Origin: Hymenobacter lapidiphilus
Lineage (GTDB): Bacteria > Bacteroidota > Bacteroidia > Cytophagales > Hymenobacteraceae
Direction: 5' to 3'
Length of the DNA stretch: 42,650 nt
Assembly: GCF_003417065.2 (NCBI RefSeq)
Contig: NZ_QVLT01000036.1
Span: 1-42,650, forward strand
Made by a program: the position numbers and the translations under genes
The notes under the pieces: generated by a model
What the model was told of the DNA's origin: nothing
Databases searched by the model: none
Seen by the model: the letters and a program-made list of their open reading frames with translations, nothing else
Part shown: piece by piece, positions 8,763 through 16,643 of the stretch
Position numbering within the stretch: position 1 is the stretch's first letter
How the letters are laid out: each line of letters begins with the position of its first letter

Positions 8763-10493
8763 ATGCTACAAAAACGATGGATTCGTAAGCCGGCGCCCGA
8801 GGCGGCGCAGGTAGCGCAGCTAACCCAGGCGCTGCGCGTGAACGAGGCCATTGTGCGGCTGCTGTGCCAGCGCGAAATCGGCACCTTTGAGCTGGCCCGC
8901 GCCTACTTCCGGCCCGATCTGGGCCAGCTCCACGACCCGCTGCTGATGCGCGACATGGACCGCGCCGTGGCCCGGCTCGTGCAGGCGCTGCACGGCGGCG
9001 AGCGGGTGCTGGTGTACGGCGACTACGACGTGGACGGCACGACCTCGGTGGCGCTGGTGTACAGCTACCTGCGCCGCCTCTTCGGTCCCGGGCGCATCGA
9101 CTACTATATTCCCGACCGTTACAAAGAGGGTTACGGTGTGTCGGAGGCGGGTATTGATTTCGCCAAGGCCGAGGGTTTCCAGCTCATCATTGCCCTCGAC
9201 TGCGGGGTGAAATCGGTGGACAAGGTGGCCTACGCCAACGAGCGGGGCGTGGACTTCATCATCTGCGACCACCACCTGCCGGGAGCCGAGCTGCCGGCTG
9301 CCGTGGCCGTGCTCGACCCCAAGCGCGCCGACTGCGACTACCCGTTCAAGGAGCTGTGCGGCTGCGGCGTGGGCTTCAAGCTGATGCAGGCTTTCACCGA
9401 ACACCAGGGCCTGCCCGAAGACGACCTCTATGAGCTGCTGGACCTGGTAGCCGTGAGCATTGCCGCCGACATCGTGCCCATCTACGGCGAGAACCGCACG
9501 CTGGCCTTCCACGGCCTGCGCCTGCTGAACGACCGCGCCCGCGCCCAGCGGCCGGGCTTCGAGGCCCTACGCGAGCTGGCCGGCCTGCGCGAAACCGAGT
9601 TGAACATCACCAGCCTGGTATTCGGCTTCTCGCCCCGCATCAACGCCGCCGGCCGCATGGGCGACGCCAAGCGCGCCGTGGCCATGCTATTAGCCGATAG
9701 CGCCGAGCAGGCCAAGGAAAAGGCCGGCGTAGTCGACAAAACCAACCAGGAGCGCCGGGGCGTCGATACCAGCATTACGAAGGAAGCGCTGGCCATGATT
9801 GACGATGACGACGTGCTCCGGGAAGCCAGCAGCACCGTGCTCTTCAAGCCCGACTGGCACAAGGGCGTGGTGGGCATCGTGGCCTCGCGCTGCATCGATA
9901 AGTACTACCGGCCCACCGTTATCCTCACCGAAAGCAACGGTAAGGCCACTGGCTCGGCCCGCTCGGTGGTGGGCTTCGATGTGCACCAGGCCATTGAGGA
10001 ATGCGCCGAGCTGCTCGACCAGTTCGGGGGCCACATGTACGCCGCGGGCCTCACGCTGCCGCTCGAAAACGTGGCTGCTTTCCAGCAGAAGTTCGAGCGC
10101 ATTGTGGCTGACCGCATCCTTCCTGAGCAGCTCATTCCGCCCGTCAATATCGACTGCACGATTGCGCTACGCGACATTACGACCTCGTTCTACAAGCTGC
10201 TGAGCCAGATGGAGCCCTTCGGCCCCGGTAACGCCAACCCGGTTTTTGCCTCCGAGAACGTAACCGCCGCCCCTGATTCGGCGCGCATCGTGGGCAACTC
10301 CCACCTCAAAATTGCCCTCACTCAAGACGGCGGCCGCCACCGCCTTGAAGCCATTGGCTTCGGCATGGGCGACCATTTTGAGCGCATCCGCCAGGGCGAG
10401 CCATTCAGCGTCTGCTACAACGTGGAAATCAACGAGTACCGCGGCGTGAAATCGTTGCAGCTCAAGCTGAAGGATATTCGCTGGGAGGAGTAG
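8763..10493 (+). CDS. recJ: Single-stranded-DNA-specific exonuclease RecJ
   Basis: 5'-3' single-strand DNA exonuclease of recombination, mismatch and base-excision repair; cytoplasmic DHH-family phosphoesterase using Mn/Mg. 576 aa, usual for Bacteroidota RecJ. Metal-binding motifs are present: DYDVDG (Asp 87, 89, 91), DCGV, the DHH signature (Asp169-His170-His171), then SPRINAAGRMGDA, and the DHHA1 motif GGHMYAAGLTL, followed by the C-terminal OB-like domain ending in VKSLQLKLKDIRW. The frame opens at a TTG at 8745, but the ATG at 8763 gives the conserved MLQKRWI N-terminus and is preferred. A 119-bp palindrome lies directly downstream and could double as a transcript end. Confidence 0.95.
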   Translation: MLQKRWIRKPAPEAAQVAQLTQALRVNEAIVRLLCQREIGTFELARAYFRPDLGQLHDPLLMRDMDRAVARLVQALHGGERVLVYGDYDVDGTTSVALVYSYLRRLFGPGRIDYYIPDRYKEGYGVSEAGIDFAKAEGFQLIIALDCGVKSVDKVAYANERGVDFIICDHHLPGAELPAAVAVLDPKRADCDYPFKELCGCGVGFKLMQAFTEHQGLPEDDLYELLDLVAVSIAADIVPIYGENRTLAFHGLRLLNDRARAQRPGFEALRELAGLRETELNITSLVFGFSPRINAAGRMGDAKRAVAMLLADSAEQAKEKAGVVDKTNQERRGVDTSITKEALAMIDDDDVLREASSTVLFKPDWHKGVVGIVASRCIDKYYRPTVILTESNGKATGSARSVVGFDVHQAIEECAELLDQFGGHMYAAGLTLPLENVAAFQQKFERIVADRILPEQLIPPVNIDCTIALRDITTSFYKLLSQMEPFGPGNANPVFASENVTAAPDSARIVGNSHLKIALTQDGGRHRLEAIGFGMGDHFERIRQGEPFSVCYNVEINEYRGVKSLQLKLKDIRWEE

Positions 10494-10514
10494 GGGAGAG
10501 GGCAGAGCAAAACC

Positions 10515-10633
10515 GTTTGTCATCCTGAGCATGTTGCGCTTTGAGCAAGGACGAAGGACCTGCAGAGAGGACATTACCTCCGATATAGGTCCTTCGTCCT
10601 TGCTCAAAGCGCAACATGCTCAGGATGACAAAC
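10515..10633. repeat. Perfect 47-bp inverted repeat between recJ and doxX-like gene
   Basis: Arms 10515-10561 and 10587-10633 are exact reverse complements over 47 bp, with a 25-nt loop. The arm begins GTTTGTCATCCTGAGCATG and ends GAAGGACCT, the same start and end words seen in other palindromes of this window. It lies between the convergent recJ (+) and DoxX-like (-) genes and would form a strong hairpin in either transcript, though no T-run follows. Confidence 0.9.
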
Positions 10634-10637
10634 AAAT

Positions 10638-10997
10638 TCACCGCCGTACCCACCATACCCAGGCGATAAGCACCAGCTGTAGCGGCAGGCGCAACCAGAG
10701 GGCCCATTCGGGCACGGCCAAGCATGGGCCGTGGCTTTGCAGCATGTACACGTTGGCCGGAAACACGGCGACAAGTAGTGCCATGAGGCCCCAGGCGGCC
10801 CAGCGGCGGGTAGCGGGTACCAATAGGCCCAGCGCCCCGGCTATTTCGGCGGCGCCGCTGAGCTGCACCAGCAGCAGCGGGTTGGGCAAGTAGGGTGGCA
10901 CAATGCGCAGGAACCCATCGGGCCGCAGAAAGTGCATGAGTCCAGCGGTGAGGAAAAACAGGGCCAGCAACAGGCGGCCGGTTTCTTTTAGATTCAT
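10638..10997 (-). CDS. DoxX-family membrane protein
   Basis: A 119-aa inner-membrane protein with four predicted TM helices (about residues 7-24, 41-59, 66-84, 96-114). The opening segment, RLLLALFFLTAGLMHFLRPDGFLRIVPPYLP, is characteristic of DoxX/DoxD-like proteins, which associate with quinone or thiosulfate metabolism in some organisms; the role here is unknown. The ATG at 10997 is preferred over the TTG two codons earlier. The gene is single, convergent with recJ and divergent from the M61 peptidase, with long palindromes on both sides. Confidence 0.85.
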   Translation of the reverse strand: MNLKETGRLLLALFFLTAGLMHFLRPDGFLRIVPPYLPNPLLLVQLSGAAEIAGALGLLVPATRRWAAWGLMALLVAVFPANVYMLQSHGPCLAVPEWALWLRLPLQLVLIAWVWWVRR

Positions 10998-11010
10998 AAG
11001 CAAGAGCGTG

Positions 11011-11104
11011 TTTCACGCAGTGTCTCGGGGGGGATGACGCAGTGGTTCGGGGTGGTCGTTCACTGCGAAACACTGCGTCATCCACCCCGAGACACTGCGT
11101 GAAA
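11011..11104. repeat. 34-bp inverted repeat between divergent genes
   Basis: Arms 11011-11044 and 11071-11104 are complementary with one mismatch. The arm word TTTCACGCAGTGTCTCGGGG differs from the other palindrome families here. It lies in the divergent spacer of the DoxX-like gene and the M61 peptidase gene, so it could act on either mRNA leader. Confidence 0.85.
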
Positions 11105-11176
11105 TCAATCAAAGGCAAACATACACTACGTACCTTCGTGAGGGCGTTAGCCTGCTATTCTACTCGCACGTATTGC

Positions 11177-13012
11177 ATGAAATTTCTTCCGCTGGCCCTC
11201 GGGCTGAATCTGGCGGCGGCCGTGGGGGCCCTGGCCCAGCAGCCCGCCGGCTACCGTGTAAATCTCGATTTCGCCCGCGTGGTCAACGACCGGGTGAAAG
11301 TGGTCATTCAGACGCCCGTTATTCAGGAGGAGCAGGCTACCTACGTGATGCCCGCGGTGGTACCCGGCTCGTACTCCAAGAAGGACTACGGCCGCTTTAT
11401 AACGAGTTTTAAGGCCTTCGATAAGAATGGCAAGGCCCTGAAGGTGAAAAACGACGGACCTAACCTGTTCGTCATCAGCAACGCCCGCCAGCTGGCCCGC
11501 CTCGAATACCTGGTGGATGACACCTGGGATGCCAAGCAGGACGACCAGTTCATCTTCCAGCCCGGCGGCACCAACATCGACGCCGGCCGCAACTTCACGC
11601 TCAACCACTACGGTTTCTACGGCTACTTCGAAGGCCACAAGCTACAGCCCTATGAGGTAACCGTTGAGAAGCCGGCCGACCTGTACGGCGCCACCGCGCT
11701 GCCTGTGCGCCGCGAGTCGCCGACCCTCGACGTGCTCACGGCTCCCGACTACGTGACGCTGGCTGACGGCCCTGTGCTCTATGCCCGCCCCGATACGGCC
11801 AGCTTCAGCACTGGCGGGGCCCGTATTTCGGTGGCCGTGCTATCGGAAACCGGGGCCGTGAAGGCGGCCGACATCAGCCGGATGCTGCGGCCTATGTCGG
11901 AGGCGCTGACCAAGTATTTTGGCAGGATGCCGGTGCCGCGCTACCAGTTTCTGTTCTACTTCCCCAGCCTCGATTCGCCGCTCAGCAGCGAGAAGGGCGG
12001 CTACGGCGCCATGGAGCACAGCTACTCCTCGCTCTACTTTCTGCCCGAAATACCCGACCCGGCCCGGCTGCAGAGCATGGTGCTGGAGGTAGCCTCGCAC
12101 GAGTTTCTGCACATGCTGGCCCCGCTCAACATCCACTCGCGCGAAATCGGCGACTTCGACTTCCGGAGCCCCAAAATGTCGCAGCACCTGTGGCTGTATG
12201 AGGGCGTAACCGAGTACGTGGCCCAGCAGGTGCAGGTGCAGGCCGGTCTGATTTCGCCGGCCGAGTTTCAGGCGCGCATGAAGGGCAAAATCGACAAGGC
12301 TGACACCTACGCCAACGTGTCGTTTACCGACATGAGCCGCCGGATTCTGGAGCCGCCTTACCAGGACATGTATGAAAACGTGTACAATAAAGGCGCGCTG
12401 CTGGGCTTGCTGCTCGATATCCGGCTGCGGGAGCTGAGCCAGGGCCGCCAGACCCTGCGCGACGTGCTACTGGCCCTGCGCGAGAAGTACGGCCCCACCC
12501 GCTCGTTCGACGACGACGCCCTCATCCCCGAAATCGTGGCCCTCACCAACCCCGAAATCGGCACCTTCTTCCGCCGCTACGTGCAGGGGGCCGAGCCGCT
12601 GCCGCTGGCCGAGTATTTCGGCAAGATGGGCTGGACCTACCAACCCACAGCCCAAACGCGCATTAAGGCCTTTGGCAAGCTCGGTTTTGCCTACGACCAG
12701 AGCCTGGACCAGTTCCGGGCCGCCCAAACTCAGGCCGACCAGAACGCCTTTGGCCTGGCCGAGGGCGACGTAATCGTGGCCGTGGACGGTAAGGCGCTGA
12801 CTATGCAGAACGCTGAGCAGCTTCTGCGGCCCTTGGTGGAGCCCGCCACGGCCGCCGCCGTGCGCCTCAAGTTCCGGCAGGGCAAAGGCCCGGTGCAGGA
12901 ACGCGAAGCCGTGCCCCGCGAATTCGAGGTGGAGGTGAAAAACCTGGTCGAAACCGTACCGACGGCCACACCGGCCCAGCAGCAGCTCCAGAACGCACTG
13001 CTGAAAGGGTAG
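11177..13012 (+). CDS. M61 glycyl-aminopeptidase-like metallopeptidase with PDZ domain
   Basis: A 611-aa exported zinc peptidase. Signal peptide residues 1-~20 (MKFLPLALGLNLAAAVGALAQ). An N-terminal beta domain (~25-190) precedes the gluzincin catalytic domain with HEFLH (His308, Glu309, His312) and the downstream Glu in LWLYEGVTEY (Glu342) as probable third zinc ligand. A C-terminal PDZ domain includes FGLAEGDVIVAVDGKAL. This domain order is that of family M61, which cleaves N-terminal glycine or alanine residues in characterised members. The frame is open upstream to 11042 inside the palindrome, but the ATG at 11177 gives a proper signal peptide. A near-match -7 box (TACCTTCG, 11131-11138) lies upstream. 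Confidence 0.93.
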   Translation: MKFLPLALGLNLAAAVGALAQQPAGYRVNLDFARVVNDRVKVVIQTPVIQEEQATYVMPAVVPGSYSKKDYGRFITSFKAFDKNGKALKVKNDGPNLFVISNARQLARLEYLVDDTWDAKQDDQFIFQPGGTNIDAGRNFTLNHYGFYGYFEGHKLQPYEVTVEKPADLYGATALPVRRESPTLDVLTAPDYVTLADGPVLYARPDTASFSTGGARISVAVLSETGAVKAADISRMLRPMSEALTKYFGRMPVPRYQFLFYFPSLDSPLSSEKGGYGAMEHSYSSLYFLPEIPDPARLQSMVLEVASHEFLHMLAPLNIHSREIGDFDFRSPKMSQHLWLYEGVTEYVAQQVQVQAGLISPAEFQARMKGKIDKADTYANVSFTDMSRRILEPPYQDMYENVYNKGALLGLLLDIRLRELSQGRQTLRDVLLALREKYGPTRSFDDDALIPEIVALTNPEIGTFFRRYVQGAEPLPLAEYFGKMGWTYQPTAQTRIKAFGKLGFAYDQSLDQFRAAQTQADQNAFGLAEGDVIVAVDGKALTMQNAEQLLRPLVEPATAAAVRLKFRQGKGPVQEREAVPREFEVEVKNLVETVPTATPAQQQLQNALLKG

Positions 13013-13039
13013 GGGAGGATGTCAAACCAACCAAAACGG

Positions 13040-13149
13040 CGTCATGCTGAGCGAAGCGAAGCATCTCTACCGCAATGGTAAATTCAAATAACAGCGTTAG
13101 CCTTGCAGTAGAGATGCTTCGACTCCGCTCCGCTGCGCTCAGCATGACG
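13040..13149. repeat. Palindromic intergenic repeat, GTCATGC variant
   Basis: Left arm 13040-13070 (CGTCATGCTGAGCGAAGCGA onward, ending CATCTCTAC) pairs with right arm 13108-13149, which carries about 11 extra bases (CTCCGCTCCGC region). It has the same layout as family A but GCATCTC instead of GAATCTC. It fills most of the spacer between the M61 gene and lptB. Confidence 0.8.
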
Positions 13150-13174
13150 TTCATTTACCAACATTTCCCTCTTC

Positions 13175-13906
13175 ATGGTTCTTCGCGCTGAACACCTGGT
13201 AAAGAAGTACAAGGCCCGTACTGTTGTCAACGACATGAGCCTGCACGTGGAGCAGGGCGAGATTGTGGGGCTGCTCGGGCCGAATGGGGCGGGCAAAACC
13301 ACCTCGTTCTACATGACGGTGGGCATGGTGAAGCCGAACTCGGGCAAGGTGTTTCTCGACGACCGCGACATCACCAAGCTGCCCATTTATCAGCGCGCCC
13401 GTCTCGGCATCGGCTACCTGGCCCAGGAGGCCTCCGTCTTCCGCGACCTGACGGTGGAAGAAAACGTGCTGTCGGTACTCCAGATGACGGATATGACCAA
13501 GCAGGCCCAGCGCGACAAGGTGGAGGAGCTGCTCAACGAGTTCAGCCTGACCCACGTGCGCAAAAACCTGGGTCGGGTACTGAGCGGCGGCGAGCGGCGG
13601 CGCACCGAAATTGCCCGCGCCCTGGCCGTCGACCCCAAGTTTGTGCTGCTCGACGAGCCCTTTGCCGGCGTCGACCCGATTGCGGTGGAGGAAATCCAGG
13701 GTATCGTGTCCAAGCTCAAGCACAAGAACATCGGTATTCTCATCACCGACCACAACGTGCAAGAAACCCTGAGCATCGTCGACCGCGCTTACCTGCTGTT
13801 CGAAGGCAAGCTGCTGAAAGCCGGCACTGCCGAAGAGCTGGCCGCCGATGAAATGGTGCGCCGCGTATACCTGGGCAAGCATTTCGAGCTGAAGCGGAAG
13901 GTTTGA
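13175..13906 (+). CDS. lptB: LPS export ABC transporter ATPase LptB
   Basis: ATPase that powers extraction of LPS from the inner membrane by LptFG. 243 aa, the usual size. Walker A GPNGAGKTT (35-43), Q-loop in YLAQEASVFRDL, ABC signature LSGGERRR (from residue 136), Walker B FVLLDEP (156-162), D-loop AGVDP and switch His in LITDHNV. The combination FAGVDPIAVEEIQ and the ending LGKHFEL are LptB-specific rather than generic ABC. The ATG at 13175 follows shortly after a palindrome. lptC is in a separate transcript about 9 kb upstream, as commonly seen in Bacteroidota. Confidence 0.95.
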   Translation: MVLRAEHLVKKYKARTVVNDMSLHVEQGEIVGLLGPNGAGKTTSFYMTVGMVKPNSGKVFLDDRDITKLPIYQRARLGIGYLAQEASVFRDLTVEENVLSVLQMTDMTKQAQRDKVEELLNEFSLTHVRKNLGRVLSGGERRRTEIARALAVDPKFVLLDEPFAGVDPIAVEEIQGIVSKLKHKNIGILITDHNVQETLSIVDRAYLLFEGKLLKAGTAEELAADEMVRRVYLGKHFELKRKV

Positions 13907-13912
13907 TTGGCC

Positions 13913-14015
13913 GAACGTCATTCAGAGCGAAGCGAAGAATCTCGCGTGCAGTCGTTGGATGACAACCGGACAACGACAACACGCGAGATTCTTCGCTCCG
14001 CTCTGAATGACGTTC
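13913..14015. repeat. Palindromic intergenic repeat, family A copy 2
   Basis: Arms 13913-13947 and 13981-14015 are complementary over 35 bp with a single mismatch; the loop is 33 nt and unrelated to that of copy 1 at 988-1086. The arm word GAACGTCATTCAGAGCGAAG is identical in both copies. It starts 7 bp after the lptB stop. Confidence 0.88.
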
Positions 14016-14075
14016 TTTACTGACCGCTGATTACTATTAACTAAGCTCTATCAACTAAGCACAAAGCTCTACACA

Positions 14076-15602
14076 ATGATTGGCACCGTTCTGACCTGGG
14101 CCGTGCAGCGCCGGCTGGCCAGCATCGAGCATTTCCGTCGCCACCCGCACGAGGTGCAGCAGCAGCTGCGCCAGGAACTGCTGCGCACGGCCCGCGGTAC
14201 CGACTGGGGCCGCCGCTACGGCTACGCTGATGTGCCTTCGGCCCGCGAGTTTGCCCAGCGGGTGCCCGTGAGCAGCTACGAGGAACTGTACCCGCAGCTG
14301 GAGCGGGTGTTGCTGGGCGAGTCCGACGTGCTCTGGCCCGGTCGGGTACAGTGGTTTGCCAAGAGCAGCGGCACTACCAACGCCCGCAGCAAGTACATCC
14401 CCATGACGCGCGAGTCTCTGCACGAGGGTCACTACCGCGCCGGCCGCGACATGACGGCCCTGGCCACCTTACATTACCCCGACCATGATTTTCTGAGCGG
14501 TAAAACCCTGTCGTTGGGCGGTACCCACGGCCCCAACCCGCTCCGTCCTGCTGCTTCCGATTCGCGGGCCGGTGACGTGTCGGCCGTGATTATGCAGAAC
14601 CTGCCCGCCTGGGCCGAGTTCATCCGTACCCCGCCGCTGGAGCTGGCCTTGCTGGATGAGTGGGAGGAGAAGATTGAGCGCATTGCCCGCCACGTACTAA
14701 CGGCCGATGTGCGGGTGCTGGCTGGTGTGCCCACTTGGATAATCGTGCTATTGCGCCGGGTGCGGGAGCTGGCCGGCACCGACGATTTGCACGCTGTCTG
14801 GCCCCGGTTGGGTTTGTTTCTGCACGGCGCAGTGGCTTTCGGGCCCTATCGTGAGCTGTTTCGCCAGCTCATTCCCAGCTCTAAAATGCACTACCTCGAA
14901 GTCTACAACGCTTCCGAGGGCTACCTGGCCCTGCAGGATGAACCCGACTCCGAAGACCTGCTGCTGCTGCTCAACCACGGCATCTACTACGAATTTCTGC
15001 CACAGAGCCAGTGGGAGGAGCCTGAGCCCCAGGCCATCGGGCTGGAGGAGGTGGAGCTGGGCCGCACCTACGCGCTGCTCATCAGTACCAATGCTGGCCT
15101 GTGGCGCTACAAAATCGGCGACACGGTGCGTTTCACCAGCCTGGCGCCCTACCGCATCCGCATCTGCGGGCGCACCAAGCACTTCCTCAATGCCTTTGGC
15201 GAAGAAGTGGTGATTGAGCACGCCGACGCTGCCCTGGCCGCCGCCTGCCGGGCCACCAACACCACCGTCGGCGACTACACGGCCGCCCCCATCTACTTCG
15301 CCGAGGGGCCGGGCAACTCGCGCGGCAGCCACCAGTGGCTCATCGAGTTCACCCGCCCGCCCGCCGACTGCGCCCACTTCACAGCCGTGCTCGACGATAC
15401 GCTGCGCCAGCTCAACTCCGACTACGACGCCAAGCGCCACCGCGACCTGGCCCTCACGCCGCCCACGCTCACGGTGGCCCCGGCCGGTACCTTTGGGCGC
15501 TGGCTGGCCAGCCGGGGCAAGCTCGGTGGCCAGCACAAAGTGCCCCGGCTAAGCAATTCACGGGAGTTACTCGACGAAATCCTTTTACAACTAAATAATT
15601 AG
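14076..15602 (+). CDS. GH3-family adenylating (acyl-amide synthetase-like) protein
   Basis: A 508-aa member of the GH3 family of the ANL adenylating superfamily. Plant GH3 enzymes join amino acids to jasmonate or auxin through an acyl-AMP; the bacterial substrate is unknown. Motifs: the P-loop-like SSGTTNARSKYIPMT, the EVYNASEGYLALQDEP segment (acyl/nucleotide pocket), YKIGDTVRF, and a C-terminal lid with RTKHFLNAFGEEV and the late KLGGQHKVPRL. Full length for the bacterial members, which are frequent in Bacteroidota. It stands alone downstream of lptB, separated by a palindrome, and ends within a small 9-bp hairpin. Confidence 0.88.
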   Translation: MIGTVLTWAVQRRLASIEHFRRHPHEVQQQLRQELLRTARGTDWGRRYGYADVPSAREFAQRVPVSSYEELYPQLERVLLGESDVLWPGRVQWFAKSSGTTNARSKYIPMTRESLHEGHYRAGRDMTALATLHYPDHDFLSGKTLSLGGTHGPNPLRPAASDSRAGDVSAVIMQNLPAWAEFIRTPPLELALLDEWEEKIERIARHVLTADVRVLAGVPTWIIVLLRRVRELAGTDDLHAVWPRLGLFLHGAVAFGPYRELFRQLIPSSKMHYLEVYNASEGYLALQDEPDSEDLLLLLNHGIYYEFLPQSQWEEPEPQAIGLEEVELGRTYALLISTNAGLWRYKIGDTVRFTSLAPYRIRICGRTKHFLNAFGEEVVIEHADAALAAACRATNTTVGDYTAAPIYFAEGPGNSRGSHQWLIEFTRPPADCAHFTAVLDDTLRQLNSDYDAKRHRDLALTPPTLTVAPAGTFGRWLASRGKLGGQHKVPRLSNSRELLDEILLQLNN

Positions 15603-15607
15603 TTGTA
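15586..15607 (+). terminator. Small hairpin over the GH3 stop codon
   Basis: TACAACTAA (15586-15594) and TTAGTTGTA (15599-15607) form a perfect 9-bp stem with a 4-nt loop that includes the stop codon. It is AT-rich and lacks a T-run, so a termination role is weak; it may only protect the mRNA end. Confidence 0.3.
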
Positions 15608-15636
15608 ACTACCGGCAGGATTATTTTCCTCCTGCT

Positions 15637-16113
15637 ATGCGTCTTACTTCCTTGCTGTGCTGGCAGCTGCTGAGCATGACCTTTATTGCGCTCAGCGGCT
15701 GCGCCCGGGCACCTATTGGCTTCTGGTCACGCAACCGTTTCAACCAGCAGGAGCTGCGGCATGGTCCTTGGCGCGTCTATCTCGATGCGCAACAGCAGCA
15801 CCTGCTCAATAAGGGCCGCTACCGGCATGGCCGCGAGGTAGGACGCTGGCGCTACTTCGGCGCTACCGGCCTACCCGAACGCACCGAGCGTTTCCATCGT
15901 CGCCCCGCCGGCCTTATTACGCTGGCCGTGTACCATCCTAACGGACAGGTAGCCAAGCGGGGTAAGGCCCGCTACCTGTCTACGGCCGCCACCGAACGGT
16001 TTTTCTGGTTTGGCGAGTGGCGCTGCTACGATGAAGCGGGCCTCCCGTTACCGTCGGAATTCTATGTGAATGGCATCCGAACCGGCGTGCCACTGGTGCC
16101 ACCCGGCCCCTGA
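15637..16113 (+). CDS. Lipoprotein with MORN/YwqK-like repeats
   Basis: A 158-aa protein with a lipoprotein signal (residues 1-~22, FIALSGC). The mature part carries three or four copies of the Gly-x-Trp-x-x-Tyr style repeat: GPWRVYLDAQQQHLLNKGRY, RHGREVGRWRYFGATGLPERTERF, AVYHPNGQVAKRGKARY and FGEWRCYDEAGLP. This is the pattern of MORN-variant or YwqK-family proteins in Bacteroidota. Some databases call that family an antitoxin; there is no toxin gene beside it here and I do not infer one. Probably periplasmic-facing; function unknown. Confidence 0.72.
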   Translation: MRLTSLLCWQLLSMTFIALSGCARAPIGFWSRNRFNQQELRHGPWRVYLDAQQQHLLNKGRYRHGREVGRWRYFGATGLPERTERFHRRPAGLITLAVYHPNGQVAKRGKARYLSTAATERFFWFGEWRCYDEAGLPLPSEFYVNGIRTGVPLVPPGP

Positions 16114-16256
16114 ACTGAGGTACACACTGGCAGAATAGGATATTGCGCCGGTACATGCTACGTCTGCCGCCGGACCGGGAAATCTGTTAGCGCACTGTAG
16201 TACGTAAGTTAGGGTCCGCTGCCGCTGATTGGTCTGGGAATTTTGAGGTGGCCAGC

Positions 16257-16289
16257 TTTGCATTATAAGCGGATAAAAACATATATTTC
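16257..16289 (+). promoter_or_regulatory. Candidate promoter for the small membrane protein gene
   Basis: TTTG at 16257-16260 and TATATTTC at 16282-16289 (7 of 8 match to TAnnTTTG) are separated by 21 nt, the usual spacing for Bacteroidota sigma-A promoters. The -7 box ends 39 nt before the ATG at 16329. Confidence 0.45.
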
Positions 16290-16328
16290 GTTTCGTCCTG
16301 ACCTGAATCCCAACCTAAATTCCCACGT

Positions 16329-16520
16329 ATGTCCACTGCTACTATTCCTACTGCTTCTTCCTCAAGCCGGCGGCGGCGGCGTACCAGCGGCTATGTCCGT
16401 CTGGAAGCGGAGAAGAAGGCCCAGACCCGCGCCAAACACGTTACTGCCGGTTTTCTGGGCGTAATCGTGGCGGCATTACTGGTGAGCCTTGGTATTATTG
16501 CGTTCAGTATGGCGGGCTGA
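16329..16520 (+). CDS. Small single-TM membrane protein
   Basis: A 63-aa ORF. The N-terminal half is hydrophilic with a Ser run, five consecutive Arg and a Lys/Glu/Arg segment; the C-terminal half is one clear TM helix (residues ~43-61, GFLGVIVAALLVSLGIIAF). Topology should be N-terminus in the cytoplasm. No family recognised. Support comes from a well-spaced candidate promoter upstream and from its composition; an overlapping 73-aa ORF in another frame (16243-16464) is less convincing. Confidence 0.55.
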   Translation: MSTATIPTASSSSRRRRRTSGYVRLEAEKKAQTRAKHVTAGFLGVIVAALLVSLGIIAFSMAG

Positions 16521-16562
16521 TTTGGTCTCCGCAAGGACTGTAGAAAGTCGTTTAAATCAGCC

Positions 16563-16605
16563 AAAAAAACAGGGCCGGGACGCAATGCATTGCGTCCCAG
16601 CCCTG
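16563..16605 (-). terminator. Intrinsic terminator of the AIM24-family gene
   Basis: CAGGGC-c-GGGACGCAA pairs with TTGCGTCCC-a-GCCCTG (16570-16605), one mismatched pair in the stem. On the minus strand it is followed by a T-run (the seven A at 16563-16569 on the plus strand), 38 bp after the stop of the minus-strand gene at 16644. Confidence 0.85.
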
Positions 16606-16643
16606 TTGCTGCCCGGAAAATAATCAGCAGCGGGCGTCGGGTT

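Noticed and set aside
13913..14015. Long palindromes as ordinary Rho-independent terminators
   Set aside because: They lack a T-run and have long loops; repeated identical arms point to dispersed elements. A secondary role in ending transcripts is not excluded.
15637..16113. Antitoxin (YwqK-type) in a toxin-antitoxin system
   Set aside because: It is a predicted lipoprotein with MORN-like repeats, and no toxin gene is adjacent.
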